Source of the DNA: Deinococcus sp.
Lineage (GTDB): Bacteria > Deinococcota > Deinococci > Deinococcales > Deinococcaceae
Assembly: GCF_018260555.1 (NCBI RefSeq)
Contig: NZ_JAGLBB010000053.1
Span: forward strand, 1-22,324
Direction: 5' to 3'
Length of the DNA: 22,324 bases
This document shows, one piece after another, positions 16,257-22,324 of the stretch; within the stretch, counting starts at the first letter, position 1, and each line of letters begins with the position of its first letter. The notes under the pieces are model-generated. The model was given only the letters and a program-made list of their open reading frames with translations. It was not told the origin of the DNA and made no database searches. The position numbers and the translations under genes were made by a program.

Positions 16257-17578
16257 CCGCCCCCCTGAACCGTGGCACCCTGAACCCTGGCACCCTGAAC
16301 CGTAGCAGCCTGAACCGCGCCGCTCTGAGGGGACGCACGCTGAGGGGCGCAGCCGCGCTGGGCGTCACGGCGGGCCTGCTGGTGATCGGCGGCCCGTTCC
16401 TGCTGTGGCAGCGCGCGAACCTGGGGCTGCTGCGCGCCGGGCCGCAGACGCGGCGGGTGGTGTCCCTGACCTTCGACGACGGCCCGGACCCCCGGAGCAC
16501 CCCGGCGGTGCTGGACGCCCTGCAGGCGGCGGGCGCGCAGGCCACGTTCTTCGTGCTGGCGGCGCAGGCCGAGGCGCACCCGGACCTGATCGCGCGGATG
16601 CTGCGCGAGGGCCACGAAGTGCAGGCGCACGCCGTGAAGCACCGGCACGCGTGGCTGAGAACGCCCTGGGGGGCGTACCGCGATCCGGGCGAGGCGGCGC
16701 GGCGTGTTCAGTCGGTTCTCCGGGGGGTGGGCAGTGATCAGGCTGTCACGCTGCACCGTCCACCGCACGGCGCTTACAGCCTGTTCACGTGGCTGGGCCA
16801 GCGGGCCGCCGGACTGACCGGAGCGCACTGGAGTCTCGAAGGTCGGGACTGGCGGGACGGGCAGACCCCGGGTGGCCTGCGCGCCCACCTGCGCCGCGCC
16901 CTGCACCCGGGGGCCGTGATCGTGCTGCACGACGCGGGCCCCGGTGCGCGCGTCACCGCGCCCGCCCTGCCCGGAGTGCTGGCGGACCTGAAGGAACGCG
17001 GGTACGCCGCGACCAGCCTCGCGCGGCTGCAGGGACTGAGGCGGGTACGCCGCGCCGACCTGCCTGCCCGCGCCATGGGCACCCTGGACCGCCTGCTGGA
17101 CCGCGCCACGCGCACCGAACCGGCCGGGAACCTCTCGGACTCCATCCTGCGGGTCTCCCCCACCCGGTTTCCGGGGCCGGACCTGACCCTGCGCGGCCTG
17201 ACACCCGGCGGCGGCCTGCACCTGCGCGCGGGCGTCCCGGCCGCCGAATACCACGCGAACAACGCGCTCATGTCGCAGCTCGGACCGATCCGCACGGTAC
17301 GCGTGGCCCGGCAGGACTTCCGGCGGGTCGCGGCTGACCTTCAGCGACGCCCGGAGCTGCGAGACGCGCAGGCCGTGTACTGCCAGTCGGCCGTCACGCC
17401 CATCCTGGAACGCCTGGGTTTCGAGACGCACGACCTGCCGCCGGCCAGGAAGCGGCGCCTGCGGGTCTGGGCGAACGTCCTGCGCCGCGCCTACGGCACG
17501 CGCGCACCCGCGCAGGAGCCTAAACTCAGTGTCCTGAGCCGCGAGGACTTCCTGCGGCTGTACGGCGAAGGTTCGTGA
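16253..17578 (+). CDS. membrane-anchored polysaccharide deacetylase (NodB/CE4) with extra C-terminal domain
   Basis: A 441-residue protein. Residues 5-34 are six pentapeptide units led by LN or LR, and a membrane anchor spans ~34-53. A NodB domain spans ~67-250 with all catalytic motifs: TFDDGPD (D75 base, D76 metal), HAVKH (H126/H130 metal), RPPHG (169-173), EGRDW (199-200) and VLHDAG (H226 acid). It should remove N- or O-acyl groups from a glycan outside the membrane. Residues ~285-441 form a separate domain (LHLRAGVPAAEYHANNALM, then AVYCQSAVTPILERLGF) that recalls the YkoP type; I am not certain of this. Start GTG 16253 overlaps the glycosyltransferase stop, so substrate is probably linked to that pathway, or else peptidoglycan. 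Confidence 0.9.
   Translation: MTAPLNRGTLNPGTLNRSSLNRAALRGRTLRGAAALGVTAGLLVIGGPFLLWQRANLGLLRAGPQTRRVVSLTFDDGPDPRSTPAVLDALQAAGAQATFFVLAAQAEAHPDLIARMLREGHEVQAHAVKHRHAWLRTPWGAYRDPGEAARRVQSVLRGVGSDQAVTLHRPPHGAYSLFTWLGQRAAGLTGAHWSLEGRDWRDGQTPGGLRAHLRRALHPGAVIVLHDAGPGARVTAPALPGVLADLKERGYAATSLARLQGLRRVRRADLPARAMGTLDRLLDRATRTEPAGNLSDSILRVSPTRFPGPDLTLRGLTPGGGLHLRAGVPAAEYHANNALMSQLGPIRTVRVARQDFRRVAADLQRRPELRDAQAVYCQSAVTPILERLGFETHDLPPARKRRLRVWANVLRRAYGTRAPAQEPKLSVLSREDFLRLYGEGS
16265..16354 (+). repeat. six 15-bp tandem units coding the deacetylase N-terminus
   Basis: Units begin CTGAACCGTGGCACC and drift to CTGAGGGGACGCACG. They encode LNRGT, LNPGT, LNRSS, LNRAA, LRGRT and LRGAA, just before the membrane anchor. 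The first three units are nearly identical, which suggests recent expansion by slippage. Confidence 0.85.
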
Positions 17579-17600
17579 TCCGAACGGCCGTCTGTTTCGG

Positions 17601-17625
17601 TCCATTGCAACTTCGTTCCATTGCA
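17601..17625 (+). promoter_or_regulatory. direct repeat TCCATTGCA upstream of the methyltransferase gene
   Basis: TCCATTGCA occurs at 17601-17609 and again at 17617-17625, a period of 16 bp. It lies 32 bp upstream of the predicted -10 box. It could be a tandem activator site, or chance. Confidence 0.3.
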
Positions 17626-17656
17626 CCGGGGTGCGTATCAGGCGGCACACGCGCGC

Positions 17657-17662
17657 TACGCT
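17657..17662 (+). promoter_or_regulatory. leaderless -10 box for the methyltransferase gene
   Basis: TACGCT ends 7 nt before the GTG at 17670 and lies inside the longer open frame that starts at 17631, which favours the shorter protein. Confidence 0.5.
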
Positions 17663-17669
17663 GGGCGGC

Positions 17670-18410
17670 GTGAATTACGACGAGTTCGCTGATCTGTACG
17701 ACCACCAGTACGACATATACCGCGACGACCTGCACTTTTACGGTGGTGTGGGCGAACGGGCGGGCGGCCCGGTGCTGGAGGTCGGGGCGGGCACCGGGCG
17801 GGTCACGGCGTTCCTGGCGCGGCGCGGCGTGAACGTCACGGGGCTGGAACCCAGCGCCCGCATGATCGAGCGCGCCCAGGAACGCGCCGCGAAAGACAAC
17901 CTGCGCATGCGCTTCGTGCAGGGCGACGTGCGCACCTTCCAGCTGGATGAACGCTTTGGGACCGTGATCGCGCCGTTCAACGCGCTGATGCACCTGTACA
18001 CCCCGAACGAGCAGTTGCAGGGCCTGGAGAACATTCACGCGCACCTGACCACCGGCGGCAGCCTCGTGTTCGACCTGTTCGTGCCGCGTTTCGGGAAGGC
18101 CAACACCGTGCGGCACGAGGGCGAGACCTTCCACACGCCGGACGGCCGCCGAACCGACGTGTTCCTGGTGCAGCGGCACGACCGGACCCGCCAGCACATC
18201 ACCACCGAGTACCACGTGGACACCACGCACGCGGACGGCACCCTGAAGCGCCGCCACTACACCCTGACGCAGCGGTACTACACCCGCTACGAGGTGGAAT
18301 GGCTGCTCCGCTTCGCGGGTTTCGAGAGCCCCCGCGTGACCGGCTCATTCCAGGGTGGCCCGCTGGAGGCCAGCAGCGACGTGATGGTGTTCAGCACGCG
18401 CGCGCGGTAG
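17670..18410 (+). CDS. class I SAM-dependent methyltransferase
   Basis: A 246-residue protein starting MNYDEFADLYDHQYDIYRDD. Motif I is VLEVGAGTGRVTAFLARRG, motif II VTGLEPSARMIERA, and motif III region MRFVQGDVRTFQL followed by FGTVIAPFNALMHL. This is a Rossmann-fold methyltransferase of the general small-molecule type. The C-terminal part (HTPDGRRTDVFLV to RYYTRYEVEWLLRFAGF) is typical of the group, but the substrate is not recognisable. Start: GTG 17670, because the preceding 13 codons carry a -10 box and the YDxxAxxYD motif is normally N-terminal. It follows the deacetylase by 91 bp, with probable separate promotion. Confidence 0.88.
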   Translation: MNYDEFADLYDHQYDIYRDDLHFYGGVGERAGGPVLEVGAGTGRVTAFLARRGVNVTGLEPSARMIERAQERAAKDNLRMRFVQGDVRTFQLDERFGTVIAPFNALMHLYTPNEQLQGLENIHAHLTTGGSLVFDLFVPRFGKANTVRHEGETFHTPDGRRTDVFLVQRHDRTRQHITTEYHVDTTHADGTLKRRHYTLTQRYYTRYEVEWLLRFAGFESPRVTGSFQGGPLEASSDVMVFSTRAR

Positions 18411-18440
18411 CGGCGCTCGATACCACCCAGCCAGGAGGAA

Positions 18441-18575
18441 GACGGACTGCGATTGATTCGCTGCAGTTCTGAATCCATCCGAGCGGACGCGAGGAGGAAG
18501 GGCGTACGCCCCTTCGCGGTATGGAGCCGCAGGCGGCGCCCTTCCGACTGTGGCGCAGTGGAGCGGCAGTCCGTA
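18441..18575 (-). repeat. small intergenic MITE-like repeat, copy G
   Basis: A 135-bp copy in the orientation of copies B and C. The left end has decayed to GACGGACT, the right end is TCCGTA. Flanks are GAA and TAA, one base apart. Its middle arms form a perfect 9-bp stem (GGAAGGGCG with CGCCCTTCC). It starts 30 bp after the methyltransferase stop. Confidence 0.85.
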
Positions 18576-18726
18576 TAAGCAGCGGCGGGCATTACAGATA
18601 AGGACGCTGCCGGGCCAATGAGCGGCGCAGCGCTACAGGTCCGCTCGGGTACAACCCTCCGGGGTGCCAAGGTCCTGAAGTCGGCGGTCCCTGACGGTGG
18701 CCCCATTCTGGCCCTGGTCCCATACA
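18576..18726. other. gene-free DNA between repeat G and the kinase gene
   Basis: With repeat G this makes a 368-bp stretch without a gene. The frame open on the plus strand from 18618 runs only into the complement of the kinase gene and has no family match. I see no RNA gene or promoter I would defend. Confidence 0.4.
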
Positions 18727-18763
18727 CGCGGCCCGCCGTCCGGTCTGGAACGTGCGGGCCGCG
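18727..18763 (-). terminator. 10-bp perfect hairpin after the kinase gene
   Basis: CGCGGCCCGC (18727-18736) and GCGGGCCGCG (18754-18763) pair across 17 nt, 15 bp past the kinase stop. There is no T-tract. Confidence 0.45.
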
Positions 18764-18778
18764 CGGGCGGGGGGCCGG

Positions 18779-20002
18779 TCAGCTGGCCGTGGTTTTACGG
18801 GTGCGGCGCACCGGTGCCGGGGCGGGCTGGGCAGTCACCGCGTCCGTGGCCCCAGCGGCGCGGGCAGGCTTCGCGGCAGCTTTTTCCGTGTGCTGCTCGG
18901 TAGGCGGTTCGGCAGCCTGTCCCGGAGCGGTCTCGGCAGTGTGTTCCGCGGCCTGTTCGGTGGCCTTCGCGGCAGGTGCACGGGCCGCCTTCTGCACGTT
19001 CTTTTCCGGAACCGGGGTGGCTGCGACTGGGGTAGTCGGGGCTGGGGTAGTTGGGGCTGGGATGGCCGGGGCCTGCGCGGCTGTCCCGCCCAGGTCGGCG
19101 GCGGTGATCAGGGTCTCCTGCGCGCCGATGCCGGTCGCGGCGAGCGCCCCGGCGGTGTTGGCGGCGCGGGCGGCCTCGGGAACGCTGGCCCCGCTGAGGA
19201 TGGCGTGCGCGAACGCGGCGGTGAAGGTGTCACCGGCCCCGGTGGAGTCCACGACCTTGCCTTCGGGGCGCACCGCGTCCACCAGTTCGGTCTCGGTGGG
19301 TGTCCAGGTGATGGAGCCCATCTTGCCGACCTTCACGATGACCTGCTGCGCGCCGGCCTCGCCGAGCTGCACCAGGGCGGCGCTGATGGAGCTGGTACCG
19401 GTCAGGGCCTGCAGTTCGTGCTGGTTGAGCATCAGGTAGTCGGCGCGCAGCACGTCGGCGCGCAGGGTGGTCCCGGCCTTGTTCACGGCCCCGGTACCCA
19501 GGTCGATGAACACCGGGATGGGCGCCGGGGCGCTCCGGGCGGCGTCGATGGCGGCCAGGGCAAATTCACGTTGCGGGCCTTCGATCATGGCGTAGGCGTT
19601 GATGATCAGGGCGTCGGCGGCTTGCACCTCGGCCGTATTCAGGTGCGCGGGGTCCAGTTGCCGGTTGGCGGCCCCGTCACTGATCATGGCGCGCTCCCCG
19701 CCGGCGGTCTGCATGACGGTGATGGTGCTGGTCAGCAGCTGCGGGTCGCGCTGAATGGCGTTCTCGCTGACGCCGCTGCTGCGGACGTGGCTCAGGGCGT
19801 ATTCGGCAAACGGGTCCTGCCCGACGCGGGTGGCCAGCGTCACACGGTGACCCAGGCGGGCCAGGGTGACGCTGATGGTCCCTCCGGCGCCGCCGGGTTT
19901 CATGCTGGCCTGCCGGGGCGTGACCTCCTGACCGGGTGCGGGCAGGTGGTCGAGGTGGTAGAGGTGGTCAACGGTCACGTCGCCGATAACGTAGAACTTC
20001 AC
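18779..20002 (-). CDS. PfkB-family carbohydrate kinase with long disordered C-terminal tail
   Basis: A 407-residue protein. Residues 1-300 are a ribokinase/PfkB fold: MKFYVIGDVTVD opening, SMKPGGAGGTISVTLARLG (34-51), NQHELQALTG (193-202), and the anion hole and catalytic base in VDSTGAGDTF, with D258. It should phosphorylate a sugar or nucleoside with ATP; the substrate cannot be told. Residues ~306-407 are Ala/Pro/Thr/Glu-rich (PAPTTPAPTTP, then EQAAEHTAETAPG) and end in a basic RRTRKTTAS. Such a tail is unusual for this family. The GTG start at 20002 has GGAGGT 6 nt upstream. It lies 76 bp downstream of rsmA on the same strand, so cotranscription is possible. Confidence 0.9.
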   Translation of the reverse strand: MKFYVIGDVTVDHLYHLDHLPAPGQEVTPRQASMKPGGAGGTISVTLARLGHRVTLATRVGQDPFAEYALSHVRSSGVSENAIQRDPQLLTSTITVMQTAGGERAMISDGAANRQLDPAHLNTAEVQAADALIINAYAMIEGPQREFALAAIDAARSAPAPIPVFIDLGTGAVNKAGTTLRADVLRADYLMLNQHELQALTGTSSISAALVQLGEAGAQQVIVKVGKMGSITWTPTETELVDAVRPEGKVVDSTGAGDTFTAAFAHAILSGASVPEAARAANTAGALAATGIGAQETLITAADLGGTAAQAPAIPAPTTPAPTTPVAATPVPEKNVQKAARAPAAKATEQAAEHTAETAPGQAAEPPTEQHTEKAAAKPARAAGATDAVTAQPAPAPVRRTRKTTAS

Positions 20003-20078
20003 GGGAGTACCTCCAGGGCGCGGCGTGCGGCCCTTGCGGATCGAGTTGGGGTGGGGTTGGAGCGCGTAGAGACTGGGC

Positions 20079-20939
20079 TTACGGTATCACGCCGAGTTTG
20101 ACGGCCATGTCACGCAGATCGTGCAGGGCGACGTCCTCGGCGCGCACGTCGGGGCGGATGTTCAGGGCCGCCAGGGTCGCGTCGATGGCCTGAACGTCGT
20201 GGCCGATCATGCGCAGGTTGTTCCGCAGGGTCTTGCGGCGGTGGTGCAGGGCCGCCTCGATGAACTTCAGGAATTCGGGTTCCGGAGCGGGGCGGTCCCG
20301 GTCGAAGTCCAGGCGGATGACGCTGCTGGTCACGTCCGGCGCAGGCAGGAATGCGCCCTTGGGCACGTCCCGGACGTGGCGGACACTGCCGTACAGGGCG
20401 GCGATGGCGCTCAGAAATCCGTAGTTATCAGTGCCGGGTTTCGCGGCGAGGCGCTGCCCGACTTCCTTCTGCACGAGCACGGTGGCGGACACGATGGCCG
20501 GGGCGCGCATGAAGCGCGAGAGCAGCAGGCCCGTGATGTAGTACGGCAGGTTGGCGATCACGCGGGTCCCAGGCGGGAGGGTGGCGTAATCGAAGTCCAG
20601 GGCGTCTCCCCAGATGATCTGCACGTCGGTGTCGCCCAGCGTTTCGGCCAGGGCGGCGCGCAGGCGTTCGTCTTTTTCCAGGGTGGTGACCTGCGCGCCG
20701 CGCGAGTGAATCTCGCGGGTCAGGACGCCCAGGCCGGGGCCGATTTCCAGGACGGGCACGCCGGGCGCGGCCCCGCCGGCTTCGGCGATGGCGCGCAGGA
20801 TGTTTCCGTCGATCAGGAAGTTCTGCCCGAGGCTCTTGGTGGGTTTCAGGCCGTGGCGGGTCAGGAGTTCGCGCACGCGGGCCGGTGAGTACAGCGGGGC
20901 GGTCGCTCCGCTGCTGGTGGGTGGGATCGGGTCGTTCAA
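20079..20939 (-). CDS. rsmA: 16S rRNA dimethyladenosine transferase RsmA (KsgA)
   Basis: A 286-residue protein (from TTG 20939) that dimethylates A1518 and A1519 of 16S rRNA, a checkpoint in 30S assembly. Motifs: GLKPTKSLGQNFLID (residues 30-44), VLEIGPGLGVLT (63-74, SAM site), VTTLEKDERL, and the catalytic NLPYYIT (130-136). The C-terminal helical part contains HHRRKTLRNNL. The start is uncertain. TTG 20939 gives the usual length and has GGAG 9 nt upstream; GTG 20966 is possible. A perfect TATACT box ends 6 nt before an in-frame TTG at 21038, which as a leaderless start would give 319 residues with a Cys/Pro-rich head. Confidence 0.93.
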   Translation of the reverse strand: MNDPIPPTSSGATAPLYSPARVRELLTRHGLKPTKSLGQNFLIDGNILRAIAEAGGAAPGVPVLEIGPGLGVLTREIHSRGAQVTTLEKDERLRAALAETLGDTDVQIIWGDALDFDYATLPPGTRVIANLPYYITGLLLSRFMRAPAIVSATVLVQKEVGQRLAAKPGTDNYGFLSAIAALYGSVRHVRDVPKGAFLPAPDVTSSVIRLDFDRDRPAPEPEFLKFIEAALHHRRKTLRNNLRMIGHDVQAIDATLAALNIRPDVRAEDVALHDLRDMAVKLGVIP

Positions 20940-21044
20940 GGGGGTCAGCTCCGGTGGCGCCGCCCGCACAGGGCAGGGGCAGGGTGTCCCGCGTGCGTCT
21001 GGGCGGGCGGCTTGATCCGCGCAGCGCGGGGATTTCAACGCGTC

Positions 21045-21052
21045 AGTATACT
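21045..21052. promoter_or_regulatory. palindromic divergent -10 AGTATACT
   Basis: AGTATACT reads as TATACT on both strands. On the plus strand it ends 6 nt before the GTG at 21059. On the minus strand it ends 6 nt before an in-frame TTG of rsmA at 21038. One site may serve two opposite, mutually exclusive leaderless promoters. Confidence 0.6.
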
Positions 21053-21058
21053 CGGCGG

Positions 21059-21160
21059 GTGAGTGTTCCGTTCCGGCCGTGTGTCCTGTGTCGCCCGAGT
21101 GTCCGCGTGCGCCCCGCCCGTGTCGGGCCTGGTCCTGGTCCGTGCTGGGGGCCAAGGTGA
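21059..21160 (+). CDS. 33-codon leaderless leader ORF before the TPR gene
   Basis: GTG to TGA, product begins MSVPFRPCVLCRPSVRVRPA and continues Gly/Pro-rich to CWGPR. TATACT lies 6 nt upstream. Its stop overlaps the GTG of the TPR gene (GTGA at 21157-21160). No family match; the Cys residues in CVLC are notable but unsupported as a motif. Coupling of the next gene is the likeliest role. Confidence 0.45.
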   Translation: MSVPFRPCVLCRPSVRVRPARVGPGPGPCWGPR

Positions 21161-22038
21161 GTGCCGCGAAGGCTGGGACGGAGGGAAATCAGGCTCAGCC
21201 GGAAGGGGTGAACCCGGATTTCCCTCCGGCAGCGGCGCCTGAGGCGGTGCAGCCGGTCCTGTCGCTGCCTGAGCTGATCGGGCAGGGCGAGTGGCGGCGG
21301 GCCCTGGCGACCGCGCGGGCGCAGGGAGCGGGGCTGGACCTGGAGCACGCGCTGGACACCGTGCTGACCGTGCAGGTGGCCCTGCGGGCGCGGCGGTACC
21401 CGGCGGCGCGGCAGGCGGTGGCCGAACTGACGCCGCTGCTGCCTGCCCTGCCGGAGCCGGAGGGGAGCGCGTTGCGGGCGCAGGTGGACCCGCAGGCGCT
21501 GACCGGGGCGCTGCGGGCGCTGGAAGCCGGGCAGAAGGTCACGGACCCGGCCGAACTGGCCGCGCTGCTGCACGGCGCGCTGGCCGGGCCACTGACGCGC
21601 GCCGAGGCGCTGAACATGCAGGGCATCCTGCACGCCGTGAGCGGCGAGGCAGAGCAGGCCCGCGCGCTGCTGAACGCCGCCATGCAGGCCGATCCCGGTC
21701 ACTACCGCGCCCTGACGAACCTGGGCAACCTGGACATGGACGCCGGGCAGTTCGCTCAGGCCGAGGCAGTGTACCGGCGGGTGCTGGTCCTGAATCCCGA
21801 GTACGACGGCGGGCACCATAACCTGGGCGTGGCGCTGCGCCGTCAGGGCCGCGTGGGCGAGGGCGTGCGGTCCATCCGGCGGGGGCAGCAACTGAGCATG
21901 AAACGCTCGAAGGAAGACACGAACGCCGAGATGAAGGAGCAGTTCGCGCAGAACCCGGCCATGAAGGCCCTGCGCTGGGTGCTGCTGGCCGTGGTCGCAC
22001 TGATCGTGTTCCTGGCGGTGCGCGGCGTGGGCAGCTGA
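21157..22038 (+). CDS. tail-anchored tetratricopeptide repeat protein
   Basis: A 293-residue protein. Residues ~27-130 are Ala-rich helices without a clear family. About three TPR units follow at ~149-250, with consensus positions visible in HYRALTNLGNLDMDAGQFAQ and YDGGHHNLGVALRRQGRVGE. A charged stretch (KRSKEDTNAEMKEQF) leads to a single C-terminal TM helix at ~271-289 (LRWVLLAVVALIVFLAVRG), so the TPRs should face the cytoplasm. TPR proteins scaffold complexes; the partner is unknown. The GTG at 21157 is chosen for its overlap with the leader ORF; the frame is open up to 21079 but that stretch is the other frame of the leader. The next gene begins 2 bases after the stop, which implies one operon. 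Confidence 0.8.
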   Translation: MSAAKAGTEGNQAQPEGVNPDFPPAAAPEAVQPVLSLPELIGQGEWRRALATARAQGAGLDLEHALDTVLTVQVALRARRYPAARQAVAELTPLLPALPEPEGSALRAQVDPQALTGALRALEAGQKVTDPAELAALLHGALAGPLTRAEALNMQGILHAVSGEAEQARALLNAAMQADPGHYRALTNLGNLDMDAGQFAQAEAVYRRVLVLNPEYDGGHHNLGVALRRQGRVGEGVRSIRRGQQLSMKRSKEDTNAEMKEQFAQNPAMKALRWVLLAVVALIVFLAVRGVGS

Positions 22039-22040
22039 CG

Positions 22041-22324
22041 GTGCCCTGGGTCCTGAACGGCGAGGGCTCGCGGGCAGTGGACGCGCGACTGGACGGGGCG
22101 GGGCTCCTGGACCTGACCATGGAGGAGGCCGGGCGGGCGGTGGCGGACGCCGCGCAGGCACGTGCGCCCCGGGGGCCTGCGCTGCTGCTGGCGGGCGGCG
22201 GCGCCAACGGCGGGGACGCCTTCGTGGCGGCCCGGCACCTGCTGACGCTGGGGCGTGAAGCGCTCGTGCTGGCGCTGCCGTCCCGGCACCCTCTGACGCG
22301 CCTGAACCGGCGGCGCTGGCGGGC
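22041..22324 (+). CDS. nnr: NAD(P)H-hydrate epimerase/dehydratase, 3' truncated by window end
   Basis: The frame opens at GTG 22041 and runs to the window edge without a stop (94 codons seen). LDLTMEEAGRAVADAA (residues 24-39) followed by LLLAGGGANGGDAFVAARHL matches the YjeF N-terminal epimerase domain, whose loop is normally GxGNNGGDG; here Ala replaces the first Asn of the pair. Family knowledge: the epimerase interconverts R- and S-NAD(P)HX, damaged hydrates of NAD(P)H, and is often fused to the ATP/ADP-dependent dehydratase. Whether the dehydratase half follows cannot be seen. It starts 2 nt after the TPR gene. Confidence 0.83.
   Translation, partial: MPWVLNGEGSRAVDARLDGAGLLDLTMEEAGRAVADAAQARAPRGPALLLAGGGANGGDAFVAARHLLTLGREALVLALPSRHPLTRLNRRRWR

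Noticed and set aside
18576..18778. Possible structured RNA or tRNA in the gap before the kinase
   Set aside because: No cloverleaf, acceptor stem or known riboswitch core could be traced; only a 10-bp hairpin stands out.
18752..20101. Plus-strand frame opposite the sugar kinase
   Set aside because: Antisense shadow; the kinase has intact catalytic motifs and a Shine-Dalgarno.

Overview
The window is very GC-rich, tightly packed chromosomal DNA that looks like a Deinococcus. The evidence is family resemblance of many proteins, frequent GTG and TTG starts, a FemAB-type peptidoglycan branching enzyme, an intergenic small-repeat family, and -10 boxes (TANNNT) placed only 5-7 nt before start codons, the mark of the leaderless transcripts common in this genus. 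I saw no tRNA, rRNA, CRISPR array, phage or transposase gene.

Layout. 3-542: 3' end of a gene for a coiled-coil, EnvC-like protein with a degenerate M23 domain. 725-2959: ribosome and tRNA maturation cluster rpsP, khpA, rimM, trmD. 3077-3676: stand-alone LON-domain protein. 3893-5044 (-): FemAB-type aminoacyltransferase, divergent from a secreted parvulin-type foldase (5161-6318). 6667-8358: ilvD. 8632-9648 (-): two-pore-helix-type ion channel subunit. 9909-11087 (-): acyl-CoA dehydrogenase. 11191-11439 (-): small unknown protein. 11751-12127: 33-codon leaderless ORF overlapping a small membrane protein gene. 12271-13311: mreB. 13437-13865: fabZ. 13954-17578: overlapping genes for an LptF/LptG-type permease, an MGDG-synthase-type glycosyltransferase and a membrane-anchored polysaccharide deacetylase. 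17670-18410: SAM methyltransferase. 18779-20002 (-): PfkB sugar kinase with a long disordered tail. 20079-20939 (-): rsmA, divergent from another 33-codon leaderless ORF coupled to a tail-anchored TPR protein (21059-22038). 22041-end: start of an NAD(P)HX epimerase/dehydratase gene.

The most distinctive structure is a family of six ~134-bp intergenic elements (1967, 3677, 6319, 9776, 11551, 18441). They have TACGGA...TCCGTA ends, and four of the six are flanked by perfect 3-bp direct repeats (TGA or TCA). Four sit exactly on a gene's stop codon. The copy between rimM and trmD appears to have split an ancestral GTGA stop/start overlap and rebuilt trmD's start codon as ATG from its own last base. 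This is a MITE-like element that uses TNA targets, which in GC-rich DNA makes stop codons tolerated landing sites.

By theme, much of the window serves the cell envelope (EnvC-like factor, FemAB enzyme, foldase, MreB, FabZ, permease-glycosyltransferase-deacetylase operon). The three-gene operon is the best candidate for an uncharacterised pathway: a glycolipid made, moved and trimmed in a lineage regarded as lacking classical LPS.
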